NCBI GenBank assembly: GCA_964579765.1
Contig: CAZOIK010000296.1
Location: 1-13,672, forward strand
DNA from: DATNBT01 sp964579765
Lineage (GTDB): Bacteria; Acidobacteriota; Vicinamibacteria; Vicinamibacterales; CAVVIG01
DNA: 13,672 nt
Direction: 5' to 3'
How positions within the stretch are numbered: position 1 is the first letter of the stretch; each line of letters opens with the position of its first letter. Of the stretch, positions 1 to 8,107 are shown one piece after another. The notes below the pieces were generated by a model, which saw only the letters and a list, made by a program, of their open reading frames with translations, made no database searches and was not told where the DNA came from. Position numbers and translations under genes: made by a program.

Positions 1-1803
1 GTCAGCGCGCCTGCCGCCGCGGCGCCGGCAACCGTCACGGCGACCCCCGGCACGCCGCTGACCTCGGACGAAGCCGCGGGCCGCCGGCTGCTCACGCTGC
101 TCTTCGACACGAGCTCGATGCAGCCCGAGGACGTGCAGAAGGCGACCGACGAAGCGATCAAGTGGGTGAACGAGAAGATGACGCCGGCCGATCTGGTCGC
201 CGTCGCCACGGTCGGATCGACGCTGCAGGTGTTGAGCGACTTCACGAGCGACCGCGAGCAGGTGCGCGCGGTGCTGCAGGCCTTCTCCGCCGCCGACGGC
301 ACGGCGTACTCGGCGGTGGACGCGAGCACGCAGGCGAGCGACGAGGCCGCCTCGAGCGCGACCGACGACTCGACGACGACGGATCTGAGCGCGCAGGAAC
401 TCGACACGTTCAACAACGACGTCCGCCTGCGCGCGCTGAAGACGCTGGCTGAAGCGCTCGCGCCGATTCAGCAGAAGAAGGCGATTCTCTATTTCAGCGC
501 CGGCATGCAGCGCAACGGCACCGACAACCAGGTGGAGCTGCGCGCGGCGGTCAACGCCGCCGTGCGCGCCAACGTCTCGATCTATCCCGTGGACGCGCGC
601 GGGCTGCAGGCCGTCGTCCCCGGCGGCAGCGCGCGCCAGGGCAGCCGCGGCGGCCTCGGCGCGTTCACCGGCAGCGCCGTCGGCGGCCAGTTCACGCAGC
701 TCGCCGCGCAGCAGGAGACGCTGACGACGCTCGCGGCCGACACGGGCGGGACGGCGTTCCTCGACTCGAACGACTTCGGCGAGGCGTTCGGCCAGGTGAC
801 GAAGGACATCTCGTCGTACTACATCCTCGGGTACGCGAGCACGAATCCGGACAAAGACGGCCGCTATCGCCGCATCAACGTCCGCCTGCGCAGCAGGGGC
901 GACGTGAAGGACGTCAAGATAGAGGCGCGCGAAGGCTACTACGCCGATCGCGACTTCACGCACACGGCGAAGGGCGATCGCGAGGTGCAGCTGCAGGAAC
1001 AGCTGTCGATGCAGATTCCGGCGACCGACGTGCCCGTGTTTCTGACGTCGGGCTGGTTCCGGCTCGCGTCGGATCGCTACTACGTGCCTGTCTCGCTCGT
1101 CGTGCCGGGCTCCGCCGTGCCGCCGGCGCCGAAGCCGCAGGACAAAGTGACGCTCGACGTCGCCGGCTTCATCCGGGACGAGCGCAACTTCCCCGTCGGC
1201 CGTATCCGCGACACGATGACCGTGCCGCCCGCGAGCACGGAGACGTTGTCCGCGCGTCAGGTGCTCTATCAGACCGGCGTGACGCTGCCGCCGGGACGCT
1301 TCGACGTCAAGGTCGTGGTCCGCGAGAACACGACCGGGCAGATGGGGACGTTCGAGACGAAGATCGTCGTGCCCGAGCTCAAGCAGGCGCCGGTGAAAGT
1401 CAGCTCGGTGGTGCTCGGCACGCAGCTCCAGCCCGTCGCCGCCGGCCGGCGCACGTCCAATCCGCTCGTGCGCGACGGCGTCGAGCTCGTGCCCAACCTC
1501 ACGCACATCGTCAGCCGCAACCAGAAGCTGTATTTCTATTACGAGGTCTACGACCCGGCGCAGGAGAACGGCGCGCCGGACGTCCGCACGAGCCTCGCGT
1601 TCTACCGCGGACGCGTCAAGGTGTTCGAGACGCCGGTCGTCGAGCGCACCGCCATCGACGCGGGCGACCGTCATGCGGCGATCTTCCAGCTCGAGATCCC
1701 AGCCGGCAGCTTCAAGCCGGGCCTCTACACGTGCCAGGTCAACATCGTGGACGAGGTGTCGAGCAAGTTTGCGTTCCCGCGCCTCGAGATGTACGTGCGC
1801 TGA
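1..1803 (+). CDS. VWFA-related (acidobacterial) domain protein, 5' end missing
   Basis: The frame is open from the first base, so the gene starts outside the window; 600 codons plus a TGA stop are visible. The Met at base 118 is internal, because the start of the von Willebrand A-like fold (LLTLLFDTSSM, codons 31-40) lies before it. FDTSS resembles a degenerate MIDAS metal-binding motif. The A-domain continues through KKAILYFSAG and the SYYILGY stretch, which is typical of the acidobacterial VWFA-related family (TIGR03436). It contains two low-complexity inserts, one rich in Ala/Ser/Thr/Asp (about codons 97-132) and one rich in Gly/Ser (about codons 205-230). The last 250 codons look like beta-rich domains. 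Family members are usually secreted, but any signal peptide here is outside the window. The molecular role is unknown. The gene is convergent with the next one, with a 6-base gap and no obvious terminator. Confidence 0.85.
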   Translation, partial: VSAPAAAAPATVTATPGTPLTSDEAAGRRLLTLLFDTSSMQPEDVQKATDEAIKWVNEKMTPADLVAVATVGSTLQVLSDFTSDREQVRAVLQAFSAADGTAYSAVDASTQASDEAASSATDDSTTTDLSAQELDTFNNDVRLRALKTLAEALAPIQQKKAILYFSAGMQRNGTDNQVELRAAVNAAVRANVSIYPVDARGLQAVVPGGSARQGSRGGLGAFTGSAVGGQFTQLAAQQETLTTLAADTGGTAFLDSNDFGEAFGQVTKDISSYYILGYASTNPDKDGRYRRINVRLRSRGDVKDVKIEAREGYYADRDFTHTAKGDREVQLQEQLSMQIPATDVPVFLTSGWFRLASDRYYVPVSLVVPGSAVPPAPKPQDKVTLDVAGFIRDERNFPVGRIRDTMTVPPASTETLSARQVLYQTGVTLPPGRFDVKVVVRENTTGQMGTFETKIVVPELKQAPVKVSSVVLGTQLQPVAAGRRTSNPLVRDGVELVPNLTHIVSRNQKLYFYYEVYDPAQENGAPDVRTSLAFYRGRVKVFETPVVERTAIDAGDRHAAIFQLEIPAGSFKPGLYTCQVNIVDEVSSKFAFPRLEMYVR

Positions 1804-1809
1804 TCGCCG

Positions 1810-2883
1810 TCAGCGGCAGCGGCGCACGTCGTCGAGCATCGGCGTGATCTGATTCACGAACCCCTCGTTGACCGGCACGAGCGTGTCGCCGCGCACCGCG
1901 CGGATGAAGACGCTGTCCGCGGTGAGCGGCATCGACGCGACGCTCGCGCAGAACGCGCGTCTGGCGGGGTCTTTCAGGTATTCCTCGACATTCGAGACGT
2001 AGAAGGCGGACACCGTGGCGCCGCGGCGGCGCAGGTACGCGCCGACGGCCCGCAGCGTCTTCGGTCCGCCGAAATCGCCGACGAGCGGCACCAGCGCGTT
2101 TCGCCGCTGCACGTCGCGCATGGCGACGAACAGCGCTTCGTTCGCCAGAAAACTGCGCGGCATGCCGGCTTCGTCGGTCGCCTCCATCAGCTCGGCGTAG
2201 GTCGGTTGGGTCGTGCCGCCGAAGCTGCCGTACGGCGAATACTGAATCTTCGTCCCCGCGAGCAGGAACACGCGGTGGATCGCTTCGATGCGCGTCAGGT
2301 CGGCGCCGGTCAGCGGAAACCCGTGCACGGTCGTGAGCTGATGGCGGATGGCCGCGAGCGTCGCCGTCTCGAGGCCGTCGTTCGGCGCCACGCCGGCGAA
2401 CGCGGTGAAGATCTCCGTCGCCGACGAGCTCGCCGTGAGCCCGGCCGGCCGCGGCCGTGACAGCAGCCGCGCCACGAAATCCGCGCGATCCGACGACAGC
2501 TCGAACAGCGCCTTGTACATCAGGTGCAGATCCGAGTTGCCGCGCCTGACGTCCACGATGAAGGCGAGCCTGGGTTTCAGCGCGGCGATGTACGTGAAGT
2601 TCTGTTCGGGCCCGACGCCGAGGTACACCCCGCCCGTCCTGACGCGCTGCGCCAGCTCCGGCACGACCCACTGAAACTTGATCTCGTTGCTCACCAGGTT
2701 GTCGGAACGGAAGCTGCCGTCCGGCTCCGACAGCGACGTCGTCAAGGACCAGAACTCCCGATCCGTCAGACGATCGGGCGCGCGGCGCGCCGCGGAGGTC
2801 CCGGGCGTCTGGCTGAAGCCAGCCCCGAGAGGCGCAGCGACCATCGCACACGCCGCGAAGGTCGCGAGCAGCACGCGTCTCAC
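1810..2883 (-). CDS. secreted protein of unrecognised family, paralogue of 3841-4914
   Basis: A 357-residue protein. I chose the GTG start at 2883 because it gives a clean signal peptide (VRRVLLATFAACAMVAAPLG) and because GTGA overlaps the TGA stop of the upstream hydrolase; a longer in-frame extension would run through that hydrolase. The mature part matches the protein at 3841-4914 nearly end to end, including LTDREFW, SEPDGSFRSDNL, GVGPEQNFTYI, FIVDVRRGN, MYKALFELSSDRADFV, ATDEAG and TVSAFYVSNVEEYL. A glycine-rich loop (GVGPEQNF) followed about 15 residues later by a strand ending in an acidic residue (FIVDVRRGN) resembles the nucleotide- or SAM-binding start of a Rossmann fold. That resemblance is inference only, and a secreted location would be odd for a methyltransferase. 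It is the last gene of a three-gene operon. Function is not recognised. Confidence 0.85.
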   Translation of the reverse strand: MRRVLLATFAACAMVAAPLGAGFSQTPGTSAARRAPDRLTDREFWSLTTSLSEPDGSFRSDNLVSNEIKFQWVVPELAQRVRTGGVYLGVGPEQNFTYIAALKPRLAFIVDVRRGNSDLHLMYKALFELSSDRADFVARLLSRPRPAGLTASSSATEIFTAFAGVAPNDGLETATLAAIRHQLTTVHGFPLTGADLTRIEAIHRVFLLAGTKIQYSPYGSFGGTTQPTYAELMEATDEAGMPRSFLANEALFVAMRDVQRRNALVPLVGDFGGPKTLRAVGAYLRRRGATVSAFYVSNVEEYLKDPARRAFCASVASMPLTADSVFIRAVRGDTLVPVNEGFVNQITPMLDDVRRCR

Positions 2884-3851
2884 GGCCGCACCCCGTGCAG
2901 AAACGAGATGATGGCCGGCTGCACGATCGACGGCTGCTCCCACTGCGGCAGATGGCCGGCCTGATCGACGGCGACGAGACGCGCCGACGGCATGACGCTC
3001 ATGAGCGACGCGCTCAGCTCGAACGGCACGTTCGGATCCTGCCGGCCCCAGATGACGAGCACCGGGCGCGGGTATTCGCCGACCTTCTGCAGTTGATCGC
3101 GCTGATCGACGTCTACGTTGCTGCGCACGTCCGAGAGGCGCGCGCGCCGGAAGCCGCGATAGCGCATCTGCGGCCGGTACCGCTCGGGCCAGTCGGGAAA
3201 CCGCTCCGGGTGCAGGAAGTCGCCGAGCTGGCCGTCGGCCCAGCCGCGCTCGTCGAGAATCGCCGTGTAGACGTTCCAGAGCCACGGCACCGCTTCGAGC
3301 GGCGTCAGCGAGCCCGGCGTGCGAAACGCCGGATCCATGTAGACGAGCGAGCGCACGCGATCGGGATACGTCGCCGCGACGCTCGTGATCACCGCGCCGC
3401 CAAACGACAGCCCCGCCAGATCGAACGGCCCGTCGATGTGGACCACGGCGAGCAGCTCGCGCAACTGCCGGACGTAGAGATCCTGCGTGAACGGAATGTC
3501 GGGCCGATCGGAGAACCCGCGGCCGTAATAGTCGTAGCGCAGCACGCGGAACCCGTCGTCCACGAGCGCTTTGAACGTCGGATCCCAGATGTAGTACGGC
3601 ACCGTGGCGCCCGCGGCGAGCACGACGACGCGCCCCGAGGGCGGGCCGGCGATCTCGTAGTGCGTGTAGCCGTCGTGCAGCCGCGCGAACTGCCCCGGCG
3701 CCGTCGCGCGCGCGGCGGCGTCGAGGTCGAGGCGTTCGGGATCGAGCAGAACGTAGAGCGCCGCGGGAATGACGACGAACAGCGTCAGGAGCGAGACGCC
3801 GTAGAGCAGCAGGAGGCGGCCGGGCGAAATGCCCGGGGGCCTACTGTCCAC
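2880..3851 (-). CDS. membrane-anchored alpha/beta-fold hydrolase
   Basis: A 323-residue serine hydrolase of the alpha/beta fold. A hydrophobic segment at residues 13-36 should anchor it in the inner membrane with the catalytic domain probably outside the cytoplasm. The nucleophile elbow is GLSFGG (Ser149), the acid is probably Asp272 in WGRQDPNVPF, and the base is His300 in QAGHLPQW. The oxyanion region is near VVLAAGATVPYYIWD, and DYYGRGFSDRP is a typical strand-4 signature. A cap region lies around residues 180-250. The GTG start at 3851 overlaps the end of the preceding gene by 11 bases, and an AAGGA stretch lies 11 bases upstream. The stop overlaps the start of the following gene (GTGA), so all three genes are probably co-translated. 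The substrate cannot be read from sequence; esterase, epoxide hydrolase and C-C hydrolase members share these motifs. Confidence 0.85.
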   Translation of the reverse strand: MDSRPPGISPGRLLLLYGVSLLTLFVVIPAALYVLLDPERLDLDAAARATAPGQFARLHDGYTHYEIAGPPSGRVVVLAAGATVPYYIWDPTFKALVDDGFRVLRYDYYGRGFSDRPDIPFTQDLYVRQLRELLAVVHIDGPFDLAGLSFGGAVITSVAATYPDRVRSLVYMDPAFRTPGSLTPLEAVPWLWNVYTAILDERGWADGQLGDFLHPERFPDWPERYRPQMRYRGFRRARLSDVRSNVDVDQRDQLQKVGEYPRPVLVIWGRQDPNVPFELSASLMSVMPSARLVAVDQAGHLPQWEQPSIVQPAIISFLHGVRP

Positions 3852-4914
3852 TGCCGCCGCAGTCCTTGACGTCGGCGAGCATGTTGCCCAGTTCGGAGTT
3901 CAGCCCCGTGCCCGGGCCGAAGCCGCCGCCGCGGACCGATCGGATGAAGGTGCTCGACGGATCGAGCGGCAGCGTCGCGACGTTGCGGCAGAAGTTGCCC
4001 CAGATCCGATCCTGATAGAGATACTGCTCGACGTTCGACAGATAGAACGCCGACACGGTGCCGCCCTTCGAGCGGATGTAGTCGCCGACGGCACGAATCG
4101 CCTTCGGTCCAGCGAAGTTACCGACGACCGGCACGAGCAGGTTCTTCGCCTCGAGCGACTTCATGAACTGGAAGTTCTCGTCGCTGGCGAGGAAGCTCCG
4201 GTTGAGGCCGGCCTCGTCGGTCGCGACCATCAGATCCGCGTAGCTCGGCTGGTAGCGTCCGCCGAACCCGCCCGTCGAAGAGTAGTTGAGCCGCGGGCCG
4301 AAGTTGTAGAAGGCGTGATAGACGTACTCGACGCCCTGCACGTCGCCGTCCGAGAGCGCGAAGTGATGGCGGGTGACCAGCACGTCGTCGATCGCCTTCA
4401 GGTTCTCCTTGTAGAGCGCCTCGCTCGTCTCCACGCCGCGGTAGGCGCTGAAGATCTCGAGCGCCGAGGCGTTGCGATCGAGCCCCGCCGGGCGCGCCTT
4501 CGAGAACAGCCGTCCGACGAAATCGGCGCGGTCGTTCGACAGCTCGAAGACGGCCTTGTACATCAGCTGCAGGTCGAGGTTGCCGCGGCGCACGTCCACG
4601 ATGAAGACCATCTTCGGCTTGAGGGCCGTGATGTAAGTGAAGTTCTGCTCGGGGCCGACGCCCATGTAGACGCTCGGCGTCTTGATGTTCGAGAGCAGCT
4701 CGGGGATCACGCGCTGCATCCAGATTTCGTTCGACAGCAGGTTGTCGGAGCGGAAGAAGCCGTCGGGCTCGGAGAAGTCCGTGCTGAGCTTCCAGAACTC
4801 CTGATCGGTCAGCTGCAGCGGCAGCGAGTCGGCGGCGACGCGAAGGCCCGAGACGGTGAGGACGAGGGCGAAGATCGCAACGAAAAGAAAGAAGATGCGG
4901 CGCCGTGTCGTCAT
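3841..4914 (-). CDS. secreted protein of unrecognised family, first of two paralogues
   Basis: A 357-residue protein, exactly the length of its paralogue at 1810-2883. The ATG at 4914 has an AGGA ribosome-binding site (complement of 4922-4925) seven bases upstream, which fixes the start. Residues 1-28 are a signal peptide or N-terminal anchor (basic MTTRRR, then FFLFVAIFALVLTVSG). Conserved blocks are LTDQEFWKL, SEPDGFFRSDNL, YMGVGPEQNFTYI (about 83-95), FIVDVRRGN (104-112), MYKAVFELSNDRADFV (118-133), a Gly/Tyr-rich GGFGGRYQPSYADLM, ATDEAG, GPKAIRAVGDY and TVSAFYLSNVEQYL. The C-terminus (about 20 residues) is the part least like its paralogue. It is the first gene of the operon and divergent from the Rrf2 gene, with 84 bases between the starts. 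Family and function are not recognised; the Rossmann-like pattern is only suggestive. Confidence 0.85.
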   Translation of the reverse strand: MTTRRRIFFLFVAIFALVLTVSGLRVAADSLPLQLTDQEFWKLSTDFSEPDGFFRSDNLLSNEIWMQRVIPELLSNIKTPSVYMGVGPEQNFTYITALKPKMVFIVDVRRGNLDLQLMYKAVFELSNDRADFVGRLFSKARPAGLDRNASALEIFSAYRGVETSEALYKENLKAIDDVLVTRHHFALSDGDVQGVEYVYHAFYNFGPRLNYSSTGGFGGRYQPSYADLMVATDEAGLNRSFLASDENFQFMKSLEAKNLLVPVVGNFAGPKAIRAVGDYIRSKGGTVSAFYLSNVEQYLYQDRIWGNFCRNVATLPLDPSSTFIRSVRGGGFGPGTGLNSELGNMLADVKDCGGSGQ

Positions 4915-4954
4915 GGGCGAATCCTAGCATTGCTGCGCGGCAGCGTGTCGGTCT

Positions 4955-4984
4955 TTGACAAGTACTCTACCAACTTAGTAGATT
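4955..4984 (+). promoter_or_regulatory. promoter of the Rrf2 gene with an overlapping inverted-repeat operator
   Basis: A perfect -35 box TTGACA (4955-4960) is followed after 18 bases by TAGATT (4979-4984, 4 of 6 matches to the -10 consensus). Between and over them lies a perfect inverted repeat, TCTAC-CAACTTA-GTAGA (4966-4982), in an AT-rich island unlike the surrounding sequence. A dimeric regulator bound there would block polymerase. The obvious candidate is the Rrf2 protein encoded just downstream, giving autoregulation; this is inference. The same site could also affect the divergent operon that starts at 4914. Confidence 0.65.
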
Positions 4985-4998
4985 TTATCGGTTTCACG

Positions 4999-5421
4999 AT
5001 GCTGACGCGCAAAGGCAAGTACGGCCTCAAGGCCATGGTGCTGCTCGCCCGCGAGCACGGCCGCGGGCCGGTGCTCATCGGCGAGCTGGCCGAAGAAGAG
5101 GCGATCCCGAAGAAGTTCCTCGAGAACATCCTGCTCTCGCTGAAGCATCGCGGCCTCGTCTGCAGCCGCAAGGGCCCCAACGGCGGCTATCAGCTCGCGC
5201 GCCCCGCCGACGAGATCAGCGTCGGCGACATCGTCCGCGCCCTCGACGGCCCGCTCGCCCTCGTCTCGTGCGTCAGCCAGACGGCTTACGCCGCGTGCGA
5301 GGAATGCGTGTCCGAAAGAGACTGCGCCGTCCGGCGCGTCTTCCAGCAGGTGCGCGACGAGACCGCGCGCATCCTCGACGGGACGACGCTCGCCGCCGCG
5401 GCAGCGGCCAAACGCTCATGA
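4999..5421 (+). CDS. Rrf2-family transcriptional regulator with a cysteine cluster
   Basis: A 140-residue protein, normal length for Rrf2. The winged helix-turn-helix covers residues 1-80, starting MLTRKGKYGLKAMVLLA. The recognition region is IPKKFLENILLSLKHRGLV and the wing is SRKGPNGGYQLARP, followed by the family's ISVGDIVRALDG dimerisation entry. Cys91, Cys100, Cys103 and Cys109 form a cluster where IscR and NsrR bind an Fe-S cluster, so a redox, Fe-S or sulfur signal is plausible. The spacing (8, 2 and 5 residues between) differs from IscR. Some Rrf2 proteins such as CymR control cysteine metabolism, and the downstream sulfur genes suggest a similar role here. The frame is open far upstream, but ATG 4999 gives the canonical Rrf2 N-terminus. 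It has no visible Shine-Dalgarno and lies about 8 bases after the predicted transcription start, so translation may be nearly leaderless. Confidence 0.9.
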   Translation: MLTRKGKYGLKAMVLLAREHGRGPVLIGELAEEEAIPKKFLENILLSLKHRGLVCSRKGPNGGYQLARPADEISVGDIVRALDGPLALVSCVSQTAYAACEECVSERDCAVRRVFQQVRDETARILDGTTLAAAAAAKRS

Positions 5422-5521
5422 CTGCTCTCTCCTCCACGCTCCGTTCGCGCTGTCGACGCCGTCGATGCTCGTGTCGCTGGACACCGCTCGTCACGTCAAC
5501 AGCCGTCCGCCTGGAGGAGTC

Positions 5522-8101
5522 ATGGTTCGCTCATTGGTCGTCGCTCTCGTCTTGTCCGTCTTCGCCGCGTCGTCCGCACGTGCACAATTGACGTCGGGAA
5601 CCATCACTGGCGTCGTCAGGGATTCATCCGGCGGCGTGTTGCCCGGCGCCTTCGTGAAGATCGTCGATGACGCATCGAGAGCCGCCGTCGATCTCATCGC
5701 CAACCAGGACGGCGCGTATCGCACCGAGCCCTTGAACGCGGGTGCGTACAGCGTCTCGGCGTCGCTCGACGGCTTCGAAACCGTCGAGCGGCGTGTCGTG
5801 CTCTCCGGCGGTCAGACGGCGGAGGCAGATTTCACGCTCAGCCTCTCCCGCTTCTCACAATCCGTGGTCGTGACGGCGCGCCGTGTGGAAGAAGCCGCGC
5901 AGGACGTGCCGATCCCAGTGTCGGTCGTCAAAGGCGATCTCGTCTCGGATGCCGGCGCGTTCAACGTCGACCGGCTGAAGGAGATGATCCCGACCGTCCA
6001 GTTCTACTCGACCAACCCCCGCAACTCCGCGATCAACATCCGCGGCCTCGGCGCGCCGTTCGGCCTGACCAATGACGGCCTCGAGCCCGGCGTCGGCCTC
6101 TACATCGACGGTGTGTTCTATTCGCGGCCGGCGTCGGCATCGCTCGACTTCCTCGACGTCGATCAGGTCGAGGTGCTGCGCGGCCCCGAGGGCACGCTGT
6201 TCGGCAAGAACACGACGGCCGGCGCCATCAACATCACGACGCGCAAGCCGAGCTTCGCGCGCGGCGCGGAGGTCGAAATCAACTACGGCAGCCTCGAGTT
6301 CACACAGGCGAAGGCTTCGGCGACGGGGCCGCTCGGCCACAGCCTCGCGGGACGCATTTCGTTCTCCGGCACCGGGCGTGAGGGCGCGGTTTACAACGCA
6401 AAGACGCGGCAGTTCGTCAACAACCTCGACAACGTCGGCCTGCGCGGCCAGCTGCTCTATGCGCCATCCGCCGCGCTCGCCGTGACGCTGGCCATCGACG
6501 ACACGCGTCAGCGGCCCGACGGCTACACGCAGGTCGTCGCGGGCGTGGCGCCGACCCTGCGCCCGGCGAATCGGCAGTACGCGGCCATCGCGGCGAGCGT
6601 CGGCTACGCGCCGCCCAGCTTCAACCCGTTCGATCGTGTCACCGACATCGACACGCCGCTTCGCTCGAACCAGGATCTCGGCGGCGTCTCGCTGAACGTC
6701 GACTGGCAGCTCGGCCCGGGACGTCTGACGTCGACGACGGCGTGGCGGTACTGGAACTGGGATCCCTCGAGCGATCGCGACTTCCTCGGCCTGCCGATCA
6801 CGACCGTGTCGGCTGCGCCGTCCAGCCAGCGTCAATGGACGCAGGAAGTGCGCTACGCCGAAGATCTCTCGCACCGCCTGAACTTCGTCGGCGGCGTGTT
6901 CGCATTCCACCAGACGATCGACTCCGACCCCGTCTTCACGCAGGAGCAGGGGTCCGCGGCCGCGGCGTTTTTGCTCGCGCCGAGCGTCGCCGCGTCGATG
7001 CCGGGCCTGCTCGACGGGTACGGCTATAAGCAGTACGTCCAGTACTGGAACACCAGCGCCGCACTGTTCGGCCAGCTGCAGTGGTCGATCACCGATCGCC
7101 TGCGCCTACTCCCCGGGCTGCGTCTGAACTACGACGCCAAGCGCGTTGATTTCGATCAGCAGGTATACGGCGGCCTGCAGACGACGGACCCGGCGCTCGT
7201 CGCGCTGCAGCGCTCGGTGCTCGCGCCGCAGGCGTACAAGGCGAACGTCGCCGACACCAACACGTCGGGCAGCCTGACCGGCGTGTACAAACTGAACGAC
7301 CACGTCAACGTATATGCGACGTACGCCACCGGTTTCAAGTCGGTCGGCCTGAACCTCAACGGCGTGCCGACCGATCGCGGCGGCGCGCCCGTGCTCGCGG
7401 ACGCGACCGTGAAGCCGGAAGACGTCCACAACTACGAGGCGGGCATCAAGACGACGCCCTTCCGGGGCGTGACGGCGAACATCGACGTCTTCGACACCGA
7501 GATCAAGGACTTCCAGGCCCAGGTCACCAACGGCAGCATCGGCGTCATTCGCGGCTACCTGGCGAACGCCGAGAAGGTGCGCGTGCGCGGCGTCGAATTC
7601 GACGGCAGCGCGCGCGTGAACGCGCACCTGTCGCTCTACACGTCCGCAGCGTACACGGACGGCCGCTACGTCGCCTTCACCGACGCGCCGCCTCCGCTCG
7701 AGGACACCGGCGGTCCGCAGTTCGAGAACATCTCGGGGAGCCTGCTGCCGGGCATCTCGAAGTGGGCCGTCTCGAGCGGCGGCGAAGCCTCGCGCCGCGG
7801 ATCCCTCGTCAAATGGTCAGGTGAATTCTTCGCCGCGGCGGACGCCAGCTACCGCTCGTCGTTCTCGTCGAATCCGACGTATTCGCGCTACATGGTCGTG
7901 CCCGGGTACGCGCTGCTGAACGCGCGTGTCGGATTCCGCGTCGCCAACGGCTGGACGCTGTCGATCTGGTCGCGCAATCTCACCAACACGCACTACTTCG
8001 ATCTGCTGAGCGCCGCGCCGGGCAACACGGGCCTGATCGTCGGCCAGCCGGGCGATCCGCGCACGGCCGGCGTCACGCTCCGCTTCGGACTGAAACTGTA
8101 G
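5522..8101 (+). CDS. TonB-dependent receptor with N-terminal carboxypeptidase-regulatory-like domain
   Basis: An 859-residue outer-membrane receptor. The ATG at 5522 was chosen because GGAGG (5513-5517) lies four bases upstream and it begins the signal peptide MVRSLVVALVLSVFAASSARA, with cleavage before Gln22. An ATG at 5465 in the same frame would put 19 polar residues in front. Residues 23-106 form a carboxypeptidase-regulatory-like beta-sandwich (TSGTITGVVRDSSGGVLPGA). A TonB-box-like SVVVTARR follows at 114-121. The plug domain (about 125-245) has INIRGLG and VDQVEVLRGPEGTLFGKNTT. The rest is a 22-strand-type barrel ending FGLKL. It imports a substrate across the outer membrane using TonB energy. 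The location between an Rrf2 regulator, a TauE permease and cys genes suggests a sulfur compound, such as a sulfonate or sulfate ester, but the substrate is not readable from sequence. Confidence 0.9.
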   Translation: MVRSLVVALVLSVFAASSARAQLTSGTITGVVRDSSGGVLPGAFVKIVDDASRAAVDLIANQDGAYRTEPLNAGAYSVSASLDGFETVERRVVLSGGQTAEADFTLSLSRFSQSVVVTARRVEEAAQDVPIPVSVVKGDLVSDAGAFNVDRLKEMIPTVQFYSTNPRNSAINIRGLGAPFGLTNDGLEPGVGLYIDGVFYSRPASASLDFLDVDQVEVLRGPEGTLFGKNTTAGAINITTRKPSFARGAEVEINYGSLEFTQAKASATGPLGHSLAGRISFSGTGREGAVYNAKTRQFVNNLDNVGLRGQLLYAPSAALAVTLAIDDTRQRPDGYTQVVAGVAPTLRPANRQYAAIAASVGYAPPSFNPFDRVTDIDTPLRSNQDLGGVSLNVDWQLGPGRLTSTTAWRYWNWDPSSDRDFLGLPITTVSAAPSSQRQWTQEVRYAEDLSHRLNFVGGVFAFHQTIDSDPVFTQEQGSAAAAFLLAPSVAASMPGLLDGYGYKQYVQYWNTSAALFGQLQWSITDRLRLLPGLRLNYDAKRVDFDQQVYGGLQTTDPALVALQRSVLAPQAYKANVADTNTSGSLTGVYKLNDHVNVYATYATGFKSVGLNLNGVPTDRGGAPVLADATVKPEDVHNYEAGIKTTPFRGVTANIDVFDTEIKDFQAQVTNGSIGVIRGYLANAEKVRVRGVEFDGSARVNAHLSLYTSAAYTDGRYVAFTDAPPPLEDTGGPQFENISGSLLPGISKWAVSSGGEASRRGSLVKWSGEFFAAADASYRSSFSSNPTYSRYMVVPGYALLNARVGFRVANGWTLSIWSRNLTNTHYFDLLSAAPGNTGLIVGQPGDPRTAGVTLRFGLKL

Positions 8102-8107
8102 CGCCCT

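Noticed and set aside
1739..2851. 370-codon - strand frame overlapping the 1810-2883 gene
   Set aside because: It lies on the same strand in another frame, is Arg-rich, and has no match to the conserved paralogue blocks.
2884..3285. N-terminal extension of the 1810-2883 gene
   Set aside because: It would run through the hydrolase frame, and the paralogue starts with a signal peptide at the equivalent of the 2883 GTG.
2895..3869. 324-codon + strand frame opposite the hydrolase
   Set aside because: It is an Arg/Ala/Val-rich antisense shadow of a gene with clear catalytic motifs; such frames are common at this GC content.
1810..4914. Paralogous genes as a direct DNA repeat
   Set aside because: Similarity is clear at protein level only; the DNA has diverged too far to call it a recombinogenic repeat.
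5465..5521. Earlier in-frame ATG for the TonB receptor
   Set aside because: The ATG at 5522 has GGAGG upstream and directly begins a good signal peptide.
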